DNA of 64,000 bases from Bowmanella pacifica (GCF_014645355.1 NZ_BMLS01000001.1:1390186-1454185), one strand, 5' to 3'. Shown: positions 12,648-21,896, numbered from the stretch's first letter. Made by a program: numbers and translations. The notes: generated from the sequence alone by a model not told the origin.

Positions 12648-13028
12648 TTAAAGTTTAAAGAAAAACGGTGCTGTCCACTGTGCCAGCAGGGTAATAACAA
12701 ACCCTGCTATAAATGCGCCTGGTTGTAAAGATGGCTGGGAAAGAACCAGCGCACACAACACAATGGTTAAAATAATTTTTATCGTATGCCCTCCTAACAA
12801 GAGAGCTTTTGCGCGTTCAACCCCATCCGACGCCAGATGCCGGAATGCCAGATACGCAAATACTAAATTGGGGACCACGGCTACCAAACCTCCCTTAAGC
12901 AGGGACTTAGCGGTTAATTCACCCCACAGCATGTAACTTAGCAAGGCAAGTAGCACAGCTACCATGGCCTGAAATCCAATCGCTAAATATGCTGATTTCC
13001 TAATTTCTCTGGCGGACCAATCAGCCAC
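12648..13028 (-). CDS. atpI: ATP synthase accessory protein I
   Basis: This 126-residue membrane protein has four predicted transmembrane helices. AtpI assists assembly of the c ring and is the usual first gene of the operon. It starts with GTG, preceded by AGGGGA 8 bases upstream. The sequence is weakly conserved in the family, so the call rests mainly on position before atpB, size and hydrophobicity, plus the C-terminal LLAQWTAPFFF typical of the family. Confidence 0.9.
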   Translation of the reverse strand: MADWSAREIRKSAYLAIGFQAMVAVLLALLSYMLWGELTAKSLLKGGLVAVVPNLVFAYLAFRHLASDGVERAKALLLGGHTIKIILTIVLCALVLSQPSLQPGAFIAGFVITLLAQWTAPFFFKL

Positions 13029-13078
13029 TGTGATATCCCCTGTGGGCTAGTGTGTCAGGGCCCAAAAAAACCTGCGGA

Positions 13079-13106
13079 AGTATACTGGTTTACCTTCAAT
13101 TTGCAA
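13079..13106 (-). promoter_or_regulatory. Sigma-70 promoter of the atp operon
   Basis: On the minus strand TTGCAA (13101-13106), a 16-base spacer and TATACT (13079-13084) lie about 50 bases upstream of the atpI start, in the 128-base gap after parB. It is the only good promoter match in the gap. Confidence 0.65.
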
Positions 13107-13156
13107 CTACAAGCCGAGGTATGCGGCTAAAGTCGATAGTCGCTAAATTGGCGAAA

Positions 13157-14044
13157 TCAATCGGTTTCGTTTTTTAAGCGAACGAGGATACCATCTAACT
13201 CATCGAGGCTGGTGTAACTGATGACCAGCTTACCTTTGCCTTTACGGTTATGGTTAATGGAAACGGCGGCGCCAAGGTTCTCAGCCAAGAGGTTTTCCAG
13301 GCGCTTAATATCCGGATCGGCCTGCTTCGGCGCTTTAACCGGCTCGGGCTCTAACAGTTTACGCACTAGTTTTTCAGCATCACGCACTGTCATGCCTTTA
13401 CCCACTACAGTACGGGCTGCGTCAACCTGTTGCTCTCCTTCAAGGCTGAGCAGAGCACGAGCATGGCCCATCTCAATATCACCGTATTCAAGCAACAATT
13501 TAACGTCGTCGTTAAGATTGTTTAGGCGTAACAGGTTGGTAACACTAGCGCGGGATTTACCCACAGCATCCGCCACTTCCTGATGGGTCAGCTCAAATTC
13601 ATTGAGCAAACGCTGCAGCGCCTGAGCTTCTTCCATGGCATTAAGGTCTTCACGCTGAATATTCTCTATCAGCGCAATAGCAACGGCCGCTTCATCTGGC
13701 ACGTCTTTAACCAAGCACGGAATCTCAGCCAGTTGTGCCATCTGCGAAGCGCGCCAGCGGCGCTCACCGGCGATAATTTCGTACTTTTGTTCTGCCACTT
13801 TGCGAACAACAATGGGCTGAATAATGCCTTGCGAACGGATCGACGAAGCAAGATCTTCCAAGGCTTCAGGTGACATATCCTTGCGGGGCTGATATTTGCC
13901 GGGCTGCAAAAACTCTATGGGTAACTTTTGCAATTCACCACTTTTTTCGAGCTGTTCTAGGTCGCTTTCCTGTTTGACATGCTGGTTACTGGTAGCCAGT
14001 AACGCATCAAGGCCTCGGCCTAGTCCTCGTTTCTTGCTCGACAT
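13157..14044 (-). CDS. parB: Chromosome-partitioning protein ParB
   Basis: This 295-residue CTP-dependent DNA clamp loads at parS sites and spreads. The N-terminal domain (about 35-130) carries the CTP-binding box GERRWRAS and the conserved ENIQREDLNAMEEA; a helix-turn-helix follows (LTHQEVADAVGKSRASVTN); the C-terminal dimer domain ends SYTSLDELDGILVRL. It starts SSKKRGLGRGLDALL, typical of chromosomal ParB. Three matching parS sites occur in this window. The gene is 48 bases downstream of parA. Confidence 0.97.
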   Translation of the reverse strand: MSSKKRGLGRGLDALLATSNQHVKQESDLEQLEKSGELQKLPIEFLQPGKYQPRKDMSPEALEDLASSIRSQGIIQPIVVRKVAEQKYEIIAGERRWRASQMAQLAEIPCLVKDVPDEAAVAIALIENIQREDLNAMEEAQALQRLLNEFELTHQEVADAVGKSRASVTNLLRLNNLNDDVKLLLEYGDIEMGHARALLSLEGEQQVDAARTVVGKGMTVRDAEKLVRKLLEPEPVKAPKQADPDIKRLENLLAENLGAAVSINHNRKGKGKLVISYTSLDELDGILVRLKNETD

Positions 14045-14092
14045 GGGATCCTCAAAAGTTCTTGGTTTGCTCTGTCGGCGAATTCTAACGGA

Positions 14093-14884
14093 TTAACCGG
14101 CTTTGGCTACAGTGGATTCTCTGTCGCGTCGCCGTAAAATTTCGCCAGCCAATGCCAGATAGGCTTTGGCACCAGCAGAAGATTTTTCATAATACATGGC
14201 AGGTGCACCAAAACTCGGCGCTTCTGCCAAACGCACATTGCGGGGAATAACAGTACGGTACACCTGCTCACCGAAGTGGCGTTTTAACTGCTCTGACACA
14301 TCATTCGCCAAACGGTTACGTGGGTCATACATGGTACGTAGCACACCCTCGATTTTCAGATCCGGATTCACCACAGAGGCCAGTTTGCGAATAGTATCCA
14401 TCAGTGCCGTTAGCCCTTCCAACGCGTAGTATTCGCATTGCATGGGAACCAATACTGAATCTGCCGCCGCCATGGCATTGACCGTAAGTTGGTTTAGGGA
14501 AGGGGGACAATCGATGAAAATATAATCGTAATAGTCGCGGACCGGCTTGAGGGCATTACGCAATCTGACTTCACGAGCAAATTGTTCCATCAGCTTAATT
14601 TCAGCCGCAGTCACATCACCATTGGCAGCAATCAGATGATACTTACCGGACGTTTCTTTGATTATGACGTCATCAATCGGCTTTTCTTCAATCAACAACT
14701 CATAGCATGTTGCGTCGACATCAAACTTGTCGACGCCACTGCCCATGGTCGCATTACCCTGCGGATCAAGGTCAATCAATAATACCTTACGCCGGGTTGC
14801 CGCCATGGATGCGGCAACATTCACCGCAGTGGTCGTTTTGCCTACACCGCCCTTTTGATTTGCAATGGCAATAACCTTACCCAA
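14093..14884 (-). CDS. parA: Chromosome-partitioning ATPase ParA
   Basis: This 263-residue Soj-type ATPase moves ParB-parS complexes. It has a deviant Walker A KGGVGKTTT near the N terminus, Walker A' LIDLDPQGN and Walker B FIDCPPSL. I favour a TTG start at 14884 (protein MGKVIAIANQ) because GGGGAAG sits 6 bases upstream and homologues begin this way; an in-frame GTG five codons earlier lacks a ribosome site. It follows rsmG by 21 bases in the mnmG-rsmG-parA-parB run. Confidence 0.96.
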   Translation of the reverse strand: MGKVIAIANQKGGVGKTTTAVNVAASMAATRRKVLLIDLDPQGNATMGSGVDKFDVDATCYELLIEEKPIDDVIIKETSGKYHLIAANGDVTAAEIKLMEQFAREVRLRNALKPVRDYYDYIFIDCPPSLNQLTVNAMAAADSVLVPMQCEYYALEGLTALMDTIRKLASVVNPDLKIEGVLRTMYDPRNRLANDVSEQLKRHFGEQVYRTVIPRNVRLAEAPSFGAPAMYYEKSSAGAKAYLALAGEILRRRDRESTVAKAG

Positions 14885-14905
14885 GACAGTCTTCCCCACG
14901 TTCAG

Positions 14906-15544
14906 TTAGATTTTCTGGATCTTGACCAGATGTCTCTGTGCATCCAGACCAGGTACATCCAGCTTGACGACCTCGCAGACCTTAAAGTTCGCGGGAATTT
15001 CGTCCATTTCTTCGGCTGGAAACTGGCCCTTGAGGGCCAAAAAAGTCCCTTGAGAATCTACCAGATGCTGGCACCAGTGCAACATATCTTTTATGGATGC
15101 GAAAGCACGGCTCAGCACACCGTCATAGGGTACATGCTGATGAAACTCTTCCACACGACTTTGAACCGCCTGAACATTAGGCAAACCAAGTTCATGGGTA
15201 ACCTGTTTGATAAAGCGTATGCGTTTGCCCAAACTGTCTAGCAGCACAAACTGGGTATCTGGCAACATGATGGCTAGAGGGATACCGGGTAAACCAGGTC
15301 CTGTACCTACATCGATATAGTGTCGGCCGGTCAGGTGCGGTGTAATCACGATGGAATCGACAATATGCTTGATCAGCATTTCTTTGGGATCCCGCACCGA
15401 AGTCAGGTTATAGGCCTTGTTCCATTTATCCATCAACTGAACAAAAGCCACTAATTTTTCAACTTTTGCTTGCTCAACAGACAAGCCCATCTTGACCAGA
15501 TAGGCCTGTAAACAGGTCAATAATTCACTATCAATTTGCATCAT
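14906..15544 (-). CDS. rsmG: 16S rRNA (guanine-527-N7)-methyltransferase
   Basis: This 212-residue SAM-dependent methyltransferase modifies G527 of 16S rRNA. It has the SAM motif [14 protein letters not shown], the acidic residue in [13 protein letters not shown] and the family motif [11 protein letters not shown]. Its ATG overlaps the mnmG stop (TGATG), so the pair is coupled. Length is close to E. coli RsmG (207). Confidence 0.97.
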   Translation of the reverse strand: MMQIDSELLTCLQAYLVKMGLSVEQAKVEKLVAFVQLMDKWNKAYNLTSVRDPKEMLIKHIVDSIVITPHLTGRHYIDVGTGPGLPGIPLAIMLPDTQFVLLDSLGKRIRFIKQVTHELGLPNVQAVQSRVEEFHQHVPYDGVLSRAFASIKDMLHWCQHLVDSQGTFLALKGQFPAEEMDEIPANFKVCEVVKLDVPGLDAQRHLVKIQKI

Positions 15545-17445
15545 CAGGCAGATTCTTTATCCATTTTTTTCAACAATCCCTGCTTTTTCAAATGTACCAG
15601 TAGCAAGGAAATAGCCGCAGGTGTGATCCCAGAGATCCTAGATGCCTTACCAACAGTTTCCGGTCGAGCAGACTCAAGCTTGGCTACCACTTCGTTGGAT
15701 AAACCAGAAATAACGGAGTAATCCAGATCAATGGGCAACAGAGTATTCTCGTTGCGCTGCGTACGCTCGATTTCATCTTTCTGACGTTCTATGTAGCCAG
15801 CGTACTTAATTTGAATTTCTACTTGTTCCGCAGCCTGAGGATCCTCTAGACCCGGACCAAGATCGCTGATTTTCATCAACTCGGCGTAAGTTACTTCCGG
15901 GCGGCGAACCAGTTCTTCCAGAGAATGTTCTCTGGACACTGGATTTTTCAGCTTAAGATTTAGCGCTTCCACGGCGGCGTGACCAGGATGTATCCACTGG
16001 CTACGCAGACGCTGCCTTTCCGTCTCTATCGCTTCCACCTTGGTGTTAAAAGCAGCCCAACGAACATCATCCACCAGCCCCAATTCGCGGCCTTTGGCGG
16101 TTAATCGTAAATCCGCATTGTCTTCACGCAGTAATAATCGATACTCGGCACGACTGGTAAACATACGGTAGGGTTCCTGGGTTCCCATAGTCGCCAGATC
16201 ATCGATCAAAACACCTACATAGGCTTCATCACGACGGGGTGTCCAGCATTCTTTGCCCTGAACCTGTAGTGCCGCATTCATGCCAGCAATAAGTCCTTGT
16301 GCGCCCGCTTCTTCATAGCCCGTAGTACCGTTAATTTGCCCGGCAAAGAACAAACCTCGAATATACTTAGTTTCCAGTGACTGCTTGAGATCCCGGGGAT
16401 CAAAAAAGTCATATTCAATAGCGTAACCGGGGCGAACAATATGAGCGTTCTCAAACCCCTTAATGGAGCGTACAAGCTGCCATTGAACATCAAAAGGTAA
16501 ACTGGTGGAAATACCATTGGGGTAAATCTCAATGCTATTTAACCCCTCTGGTTCAACAAAGATCTGGTGAGACGTCTTATCCGCAAATCGTACGATTTTA
16601 TCTTCAATGGACGGGCAATATCTCGGCCCAATACCCTCAATAACTCCAGCGTACATAGGTGATTGATGCAGGTTTTCACGAATGATCTCATGGGTTCGCT
16701 CATTGGTATGAGTGATATAGCAAGGGATCTGTCTGGGGTGATCCTGGATCTTACCCAAATAGGAAAATACCGGCAGTGGATCATCGCCAGGTTGTTCCTG
16801 CATAGCTGAAAAGTCTAAGGTTCTGGCATCTAAGCGCGCAGGCGTGCCTGTTTTTAAACGGCCAACTCTGAATGGTAAGGCTCTCAAACGTTGTGCTAAT
16901 GCATTAGACGGCGGATCCCCGGCCCTGCCTCCCTGATAGTTCTGCAAACCAATATGGATAATACCGCCCAAAAATGTGCCTACAGTCAGCACTACGGCGT
17001 TAGCCTGGAATTTCAGTCCCATCTGAGTAACTACGCCAGTGACTTGATCGTTCTCAACGATCAGATCTTCACAAGATTGTTGGAACAAGGTCAGATTAGG
17101 TTGTTGTTCTAGTATGTTGCGAATAGCCGCCTTGTACAGGCTACGGTCAGCCTGAGCTCTGGTTGCGCGTACCGCAGGCCCCTTACTTGAATTCAGTGTT
17201 CTGAATTGGATCCCGCCAAGATCCGCAGCCAATGCCATGGCACCGCCTAAGGCATCGATCTCTTTAACCAGGTGGCCTTTACCAATTCCACCAATCGCAG
17301 GATTACATGACATCTGTCCCAGCGTATCGATGTTATGGGTCAGTAACAGGGTTTTCATACCCATTCTGGCTGATGCTAATGCCGCTTCTGTGCCTGCATG
17401 ACCACCACCTATGACGATCACATCAAACTTTTCTGTGTAAAACAT
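15544..17445 (-). CDS. mnmG: tRNA uridine-34 cmnm5 synthesis enzyme MnmG (GidA)
   Basis: This 633-residue FAD-dependent enzyme works with MnmE to place the carboxymethylaminomethyl group on U34 of certain tRNAs. It has FAD motif [16 protein letters not shown], the conserved [13 protein letters not shown] with its catalytic Cys, GTFLGG, and a C-terminal helical domain with [19 protein letters not shown]. Length matches E. coli (629). The oriC region begins directly upstream, the usual gammaproteobacterial order. Its partner mnmE is in the window at 23.3-24.6 kb. Confidence 0.98.
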   Translation of the reverse strand: MFYTEKFDVIVIGGGHAGTEAALASARMGMKTLLLTHNIDTLGQMSCNPAIGGIGKGHLVKEIDALGGAMALAADLGGIQFRTLNSSKGPAVRATRAQADRSLYKAAIRNILEQQPNLTLFQQSCEDLIVENDQVTGVVTQMGLKFQANAVVLTVGTFLGGIIHIGLQNYQGGRAGDPPSNALAQRLRALPFRVGRLKTGTPARLDARTLDFSAMQEQPGDDPLPVFSYLGKIQDHPRQIPCYITHTNERTHEIIRENLHQSPMYAGVIEGIGPRYCPSIEDKIVRFADKTSHQIFVEPEGLNSIEIYPNGISTSLPFDVQWQLVRSIKGFENAHIVRPGYAIEYDFFDPRDLKQSLETKYIRGLFFAGQINGTTGYEEAGAQGLIAGMNAALQVQGKECWTPRRDEAYVGVLIDDLATMGTQEPYRMFTSRAEYRLLLREDNADLRLTAKGRELGLVDDVRWAAFNTKVEAIETERQRLRSQWIHPGHAAVEALNLKLKNPVSREHSLEELVRRPEVTYAELMKISDLGPGLEDPQAAEQVEIQIKYAGYIERQKDEIERTQRNENTLLPIDLDYSVISGLSNEVVAKLESARPETVGKASRISGITPAAISLLLVHLKKQGLLKKMDKESA

Positions 17446-17520
17446 CTTTCACTCTGACCTGCCAAAATTGGGGGTGCATATTCTATAGATTTTCCTGCCT
17501 AAACGGAACGATTAAAATTC

Positions 17521-17940
17521 GAGCAAGGGATCGGTGTGATCCACTGATCCGGATAAGAAAAGAAAGGATCTATTCTGATCTCTTTATTTATTTTTATTAT
17601 ATTTAGTGTGGCAGGATCCTTTGGATAAGCGATTTTTAATCTTATTAATCAACAGTATAGGCTTATAGTTTAGGTGTGGGTAATCCTTGATCTATCCTGT
17701 ATAAGCTGGGATCAAAATGCGATCTTATCCACAGCTGGTTTTATGGCTAAAGTTATTCTTGCATTGATCAAAGGTTGATCACAGTTAACCTATGGATCTT
17801 ATCCACAATCCCTTTATTCCTGTGCCTTCTCTGTGAATAAACTATGAGTTGATCCTGAGTAAGATCCTTAGATCTGTGTCTGGAAAAGGCTGATCGGGCG
17901 ATCTGATCTTGGGCGGGGAGATCTGGGGATAATGATCTAA
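17521..17940. other. oriC: Chromosomal replication origin oriC
   Basis: The gap after mnmG carries 20 GATC sites in about 410 bases, where fewer than two would be expected. It has two perfect DnaA boxes TTATCCACA (17725-17733, 17799-17807), a TTATTCACA on the minus strand (17832-17840), TTATCCAAA on the minus strand (17620-17628) and TTACCCACA on the minus strand (17675-17683). The A/T-rich stretch 17565-17610, with GATCT-started repeats, looks like the unwinding element. GTATAAGCTGGGATCA (17699-17714) is the same, from memory, as a segment of E. coli oriC. Dam methylation and SeqA-type control are implied. Confidence 0.93.
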
Positions 17941-17950
17941 AGGGGCAAAT

Positions 17951-17982
17951 GTGCTGACGACAATTTTTTTAGCCGTCAGCAC
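17951..17982 (-). terminator. Hairpin between dnaC and oriC
   Basis: A perfect 9-bp stem GTGCTGACG/CGTCAGCAC with a 14-base A-rich loop lies 6 bases after the dnaC stop. No U-tract follows on the minus strand. It may end or slow mioC-dnaT-dnaC transcription before the origin, or protect the mRNA 3' end. Confidence 0.45.
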
Positions 17983-17988
17983 AATTCG

Positions 17989-18810
17989 CTATCTAACTTG
18001 GTTAGGAACATAGCCTGATGTGGTTTTTTTACTGGGTGAGGCAAAATCATCTGTCACCGTTTTACGTCTGCTGGGACCACTGAATCGGACTTTATAGGTG
18101 TCATATTCCTTAATAGATTCGAAACAGTAAGGCCCTAAAGCCTGTTCAAGCCCATTTAGGTCGTGGTTAGTGATCAATATGCAGTTCTTATTCTGGCTAT
18201 GACGTTGGCGCAGCAGCGTTCCTAGCCAACTTTGGGTGCTTTTCTTTAATACAGTCTCATTTACACAGACTTCATCAAGAATCAGCAGATCCACTGACAT
18301 TAGTTCGTGGGTGATCTCTCTGAACTTTTGCCCAATGTCGTCCTTGGCCGAGTAGTCATATGAAAAATAGCGCATTTCCAGCAGGCTGGTTAGCTGTCTG
18401 TACAATACGGATATCTCATAGCGATCAATAAGTTCATGGGCTATTGCACCGGCAATATGCGATTTTCCCCGGCCATAGTCACCATAAAACACCATCATAT
18501 GTGAGCCGCTGGCTCGCCAACTGGGATCGCTGTGAGCGGCAATAAAAGACTGTGCGATACTGACGGCTTCAGTAACATCCGGACTATCCTGAATCAGGTT
18601 GTCAAAGGTCCATTTAGGATTCAAATCTGAACGTCCGTGAATTTGCTCAATGCGCTTGCGTTTAGCGTCTGACTGCTGCTGACGCACTTCGAAATTAGCT
18701 TGCTGCTCATATTCTTTGCGAAGCTGCGCATAATCTTTTACTTGCTCTACCGGTTTGGGCTTTCCCAGGGTACGGCCGAGTTGTTCAATTTTATCCTTTA
18801 GGCTTTGCAC
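17989..18810 (-). CDS. dnaC: DnaC-like helicase loader ATPase
   Basis: This 273-residue AAA+ protein resembles DnaC, which loads the DnaB replicative helicase. It has Walker A GDYGRGKS (110-117), Walker B VDLLILDE (173-180, like VDLLVIDE in E. coli DnaC) and sensor 1 ILITN (211-215). The N terminus is helical and charged, as in the DnaB-binding part of DnaC. Where E. coli has RVMDRM with the arginine finger, this protein reads YCFESI, with no Arg. I chose a GTG at 18810 with GGAG 7 bases upstream; it overlaps the end of dnaT. Function as a loader is inferred from family and from its place beside oriC. Confidence 0.85.
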   Translation of the reverse strand: MQSLKDKIEQLGRTLGKPKPVEQVKDYAQLRKEYEQQANFEVRQQQSDAKRKRIEQIHGRSDLNPKWTFDNLIQDSPDVTEAVSIAQSFIAAHSDPSWRASGSHMMVFYGDYGRGKSHIAGAIAHELIDRYEISVLYRQLTSLLEMRYFSYDYSAKDDIGQKFREITHELMSVDLLILDEVCVNETVLKKSTQSWLGTLLRQRHSQNKNCILITNHDLNGLEQALGPYCFESIKEYDTYKVRFSGPSRRKTVTDDFASPSKKTTSGYVPNQVR

Positions 18811-19435
18811 TGTATTTCTCCACCAGTTTCTTGGCGTTTTCATCTGCTGCCACACCCGCAGTGGCTGTGACAAACTGTTGCCCGATTTTATGTCTACTAC
18901 CTGGTGTCAGGCGTGACTTTTTCAATTGTAGAACGAATCGCTGAGTCCATTGAAATTGGGTTAGGTTGACTTCCGGACGACTTAACCAATAAGCGATAAA
19001 TTCACCAATGTCTTCATCTGAGTACTGGTTGTCCAACAATCCGACCAATTGACTCAAGTCTTCAAACAACCTTTGATTTGGTCGCCACTCCACTGACATG
19101 CTTTGCCAGTGCATATGCAAGGTTTGATACTGTGTTTGTGAGGCGGCGATTAGCGGTAACAGCAGTTGTTGGCCGTTTAAGCTACGACTGCTAATGCACT
19201 CATTCTGGCTATCTACCAAACCAGCATCCGCCAGTTCCCGCAGCAGCTGGTTGATATGCCTGCCCAGGCTGAGTATTGGCTGTTTACTGTTTAGTAGGGC
19301 TAATAACTTTCTATAGTTCAGAGGGTTAGTTAATCCTGACGCCTTATCCGCATCAGGTCGCAAGCCCAGACAATAAAGCACCCTGGCTTCGTTGCTCAGT
19401 GCTCCATTAAGTGCAATTAGTTCGGATTGGTTCAA
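18791..19435 (-). CDS. dnaT: DnaT-like primosomal protein
   Basis: This 214-residue protein has a C-terminal part (about 125-180) matching the DnaT single-strand-DNA-binding domain: EWRPNQRLFEDL, then FIAYWLSRPEV and QWTQRFVLQLKKS, comparable with FIAYWQAEGKV and QWQQKLARSLQ in E. coli. The N-terminal half looks like a winged helix (LGRHINQLLRELADAGLVD) and differs from E. coli DnaT. It starts with TTG; its ribosome site GAGG overlaps the mioC stop, so translation is coupled. dnaC follows with an overlap. Likely partner of the DnaC-like protein. Confidence 0.82.
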   Translation of the reverse strand: MNQSELIALNGALSNEARVLYCLGLRPDADKASGLTNPLNYRKLLALLNSKQPILSLGRHINQLLRELADAGLVDSQNECISSRSLNGQQLLLPLIAASQTQYQTLHMHWQSMSVEWRPNQRLFEDLSQLVGLLDNQYSDEDIGEFIAYWLSRPEVNLTQFQWTQRFVLQLKKSRLTPGSRHKIGQQFVTATAGVAADENAKKLVEKYSAKPKG

Positions 19436-19438
19436 TTG

Positions 19439-19897
19439 TTACCTCTGCAGCCAGGATTGAATCTTGTTGCGAATATGATCCGATTCAAACCAGGCAATCA
19501 CTTCATCTTCCGGTACAGGATGTTGTAATACATCAACCAATATGGGTTCTGCCAGAAGCTCTGCATTTGTTTTATCCATGTCTTTTTGCATCTGCTTAGC
19601 GCCTTCGCAGAAGGTATCGTAGCTACTGTCGCCCAATCCAACCAGAAGATAGCTAAGATGAGGGAAATGCTGCTCTTCAAGCTGCTTAGAAAACGGCTTT
19701 ATATTGTCTGGTAGTTCACCTGCTCCATGGGTTGAGGTGCAGATAAGCCAGAGGGCAGTGCGATCTAAGTCAGCTATGTCTGGCTTTAAATGCAGCTGGT
19801 TGGGAATACCCATTTCCTGCAATTTTTCACAAATGGCATCCGCCACGTACTCCGTTGCACCCAACATGGAACCGACCAGTATTTCTATTTTTTGCAT
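19439..19897 (-). CDS. mioC: Flavodoxin-like protein MioC
   Basis: This 152-residue FMN-binding flavodoxin-fold protein begins MQKIEILVGSMLGATEYVAD (phosphate loop) and has STHGAGELPDNIKPF and GLGDSSYDTFC. MioC sits next to oriC in E. coli and is linked to biotin synthesis and to origin transcription. I chose the ATG at 19897 because the predicted promoter start (about 19922) leaves no room for the ATG at 19915. Here dnaT and dnaC lie between it and oriC. Confidence 0.92.
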   Translation of the reverse strand: MQKIEILVGSMLGATEYVADAICEKLQEMGIPNQLHLKPDIADLDRTALWLICTSTHGAGELPDNIKPFSKQLEEQHFPHLSYLLVGLGDSSYDTFCEGAKQMQKDMDKTNAELLAEPILVDVLQHPVPEDEVIAWFESDHIRNKIQSWLQR

Positions 19898-19928
19898 TGC
19901 TAAATGTGCTGACATCCCGAATGTCGGC

Positions 19929-19934
19929 AGTATA
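19929..19934 (-). promoter_or_regulatory. Extended -10 promoter of mioC-dnaT-dnaC
   Basis: On the minus strand TGATATACT gives a TGN-extended -10 (TATACT at 19929-19934), about 32 bases ahead of the mioC ATG. No good -35 is visible. A TTGTCGACAA palindrome lies just upstream (19944-19953). Unlike E. coli, I see no DnaA box at this promoter. Confidence 0.5.
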
Positions 19935-20059
19935 TCAAGTTGTCGACAAATTGGCCTAGATTGCTTTTATGCCGGACTGTGGTTGACTATGTTTATAGCT
20001 ATAGTGAAGTGAACAGCGTAGTTTATTTGTACAAGTGCTTTGTGAGATTTGAGTTGCCA

Positions 20060-21370
20060 ATGAGTCAAACCACTTACAATGAGGAAAGGTTGCTGTTTTG
20101 TAACGAAGACGAAGCTGTGCAAACCGGCCAGAATGACAAAACGCCCTGGAAAGTGTTGATCGTTGATGATGACGATGAAGTCCACATACTGACACGATTA
20201 GTGTTGCGAGATTTGGTCTTCGAACAGCGACCGCTACTATTATTGAGCGCTAAAAGTGCAGCCGAAGCACGCAAAGTACTCACCAAAGAGCAGGATATTG
20301 CCTTGGTGTTGTTGGATGTGGTGATGGAGTCTGATGATGCTGGCTTACAGTTGGTTAAGTTTATACGGCGTGACCTCAGAAATGATGATGTGCGCATTAT
20401 TTTGCGCACGGGCCAACCTGGTCATGCGCCAGAACAGCAAGTTATCCTGCAATACGATATTAACGATTATAAAGAGAAGACTGAGCTGACCGTTCAGAAG
20501 TTATTTACCGCGGTAATTGCTTCCCTTCGTACTTACATGTACATCGAAAAAGTAACTCAGTTGAACCAGCAGCTTGAGCAAAAAGTGACCTTTCGGACTC
20601 AGGAACTTGAACAGGCCAACGCTAAGTTGGAGCAATCCCTAAAGATTTTGCAAGATGGAGAGAAGGCGGGGAGGCAGGTTCAGTTTAAGTTGCTGCCAGA
20701 CAAGGAACTCACCATAGAGCGGGTAAGTTTTTCGCATTTATTGATGCCGTCAGAAATTATGAGCGGTGACTTTGTTGATTATTTTGCCGTTAATGAGCGT
20801 TATATGGGGTTTTACCTCGCTGATGTGGCGGGACATGGTGTGTCTTCGGCCTTTGTTACGATTTATCTCAAACGCTTTATAACAACTCTGCAAGAACAAT
20901 ATCGCCGTGGTGAACAAAGCGCTTTGTTAGATCCCGCTGCCGTGCTTTCAATGTTGAATCAAGCATTAATCGCTGATGATATTGGTAAGCATATCGCGAT
21001 CTTTTACGCTGTGATTGATTTGCAATCTAACCAACTTTGCTACGCCAATGCAGGTATATTCCCATGGCCAGTGCTAATTCAAAATGGTCAGGCACAGTTG
21101 ATAGAGACAAAAGGCACACCCGTGGGGTTATTTGATTTTACCCAGTATCAGACAAGCTACTGTCCGTTGGCCGACAAATTCAGGCTCTATATATGTTCTG
21201 ACGGTATACTCGACATACTACAAGAGGTTAGCCTGGAGGAAAAAATGCATAGTTTAATAGCCTGTTTGCAGCATGCACCCGATGATATGCAAGGCTTAGC
21301 CGAGCATTTAAGTATCAGGTCATCAAGCCATTTGTCTGACGATTTGACGGTATTAAGTGTGTTTCGTTAA
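20060..21370 (+). CDS. Response regulator fused to PP2C (SpoIIE/RsbU-type) phosphatase
   Basis: This 436-residue signalling protein has a receiver domain (about 30-150; D36-D39 pocket, phosphoacceptor D86, ILRTGQPG, NDYKEKTELT), a coiled coil (about 165-205) and a SpoIIE-like PP2C domain (about 215-435) with SGDF, DVAGHG, SDGILD and SDDLTV metal-binding motifs. Such phosphatases dephosphorylate a STAS antagonist, and the STAS gene follows 23 bases later. There is no RsbW-like kinase domain, unlike the three-domain CrsR or HsbR proteins. The receiver resembles those seen with DUF3369. Start ATG at 20060; the frame is open upstream but without domain content. Confidence 0.9.
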   Translation: MSQTTYNEERLLFCNEDEAVQTGQNDKTPWKVLIVDDDDEVHILTRLVLRDLVFEQRPLLLLSAKSAAEARKVLTKEQDIALVLLDVVMESDDAGLQLVKFIRRDLRNDDVRIILRTGQPGHAPEQQVILQYDINDYKEKTELTVQKLFTAVIASLRTYMYIEKVTQLNQQLEQKVTFRTQELEQANAKLEQSLKILQDGEKAGRQVQFKLLPDKELTIERVSFSHLLMPSEIMSGDFVDYFAVNERYMGFYLADVAGHGVSSAFVTIYLKRFITTLQEQYRRGEQSALLDPAAVLSMLNQALIADDIGKHIAIFYAVIDLQSNQLCYANAGIFPWPVLIQNGQAQLIETKGTPVGLFDFTQYQTSYCPLADKFRLYICSDGILDILQEVSLEEKMHSLIACLQHAPDDMQGLAEHLSIRSSSHLSDDLTVLSVFR

Positions 21371-21393
21371 GCAAAACTTGATTCGGAGGTTTT

Positions 21394-21882
21394 ATGAGGG
21401 ACGAACAGGTTTTTTTTGCTAATCATGCGGGATTATGTGTGTTTAAGTTTGTTGGTGAGCTGAGACATACTTCGGTAGAGGGCATGGACGGATTTATCCG
21501 TCATTTATTTACACATTCCACATGTTCGCGAGTCGCCGCTGACCTAACGGAAACTGAGTATATGGACAGTACCTGCCTGGGACTACTTGCGATGCTAGCC
21601 AGGGTCAGCATTAGCCATAACAAAGGCAAACCAAGCTTGTTCTGTACAAATGCCAATATGTTGCTGTTGCTGAAAAGCATGTGCTTAGATCAGGTTTTTC
21701 ATTTTGTAGAAGCTCGCATCGAAGATGTGCCGATGCGCGGAGTGAGTGAAGCGGCAAATCCTGATGCACAGGCTGAGATGATTTATCAGGCGCACAAGGA
21801 GTTGAGCGCGCTGAGTGAAGAAAATAGAAAATTGTTTCAGCCAGTAGTTGAGTTGATGGAGAAGGAGCGGGAAGGTAAGTAA
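21394..21882 (+). CDS. STAS-domain anti-sigma-factor antagonist
   Basis: This 162-residue RsbV/SpoIIAA-like switch protein has its phosphorylatable Ser at S59 in YMDSTCLGLLAML. The STAS domain spans about 5-105, followed by an acidic, helical tail of about 55 residues not needed for the fold. GGAGG lies 4 bases before the ATG. It is downstream of and co-directional with the PP2C response regulator, which probably dephosphorylates it. The kinase/anti-sigma partner is not in the window. Confidence 0.9.
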   Translation: MRDEQVFFANHAGLCVFKFVGELRHTSVEGMDGFIRHLFTHSTCSRVAADLTETEYMDSTCLGLLAMLARVSISHNKGKPSLFCTNANMLLLLKSMCLDQVFHFVEARIEDVPMRGVSEAANPDAQAEMIYQAHKELSALSEENRKLFQPVVELMEKEREGK

Positions 21883-21896
21883 TTGCTACTTCGCCG

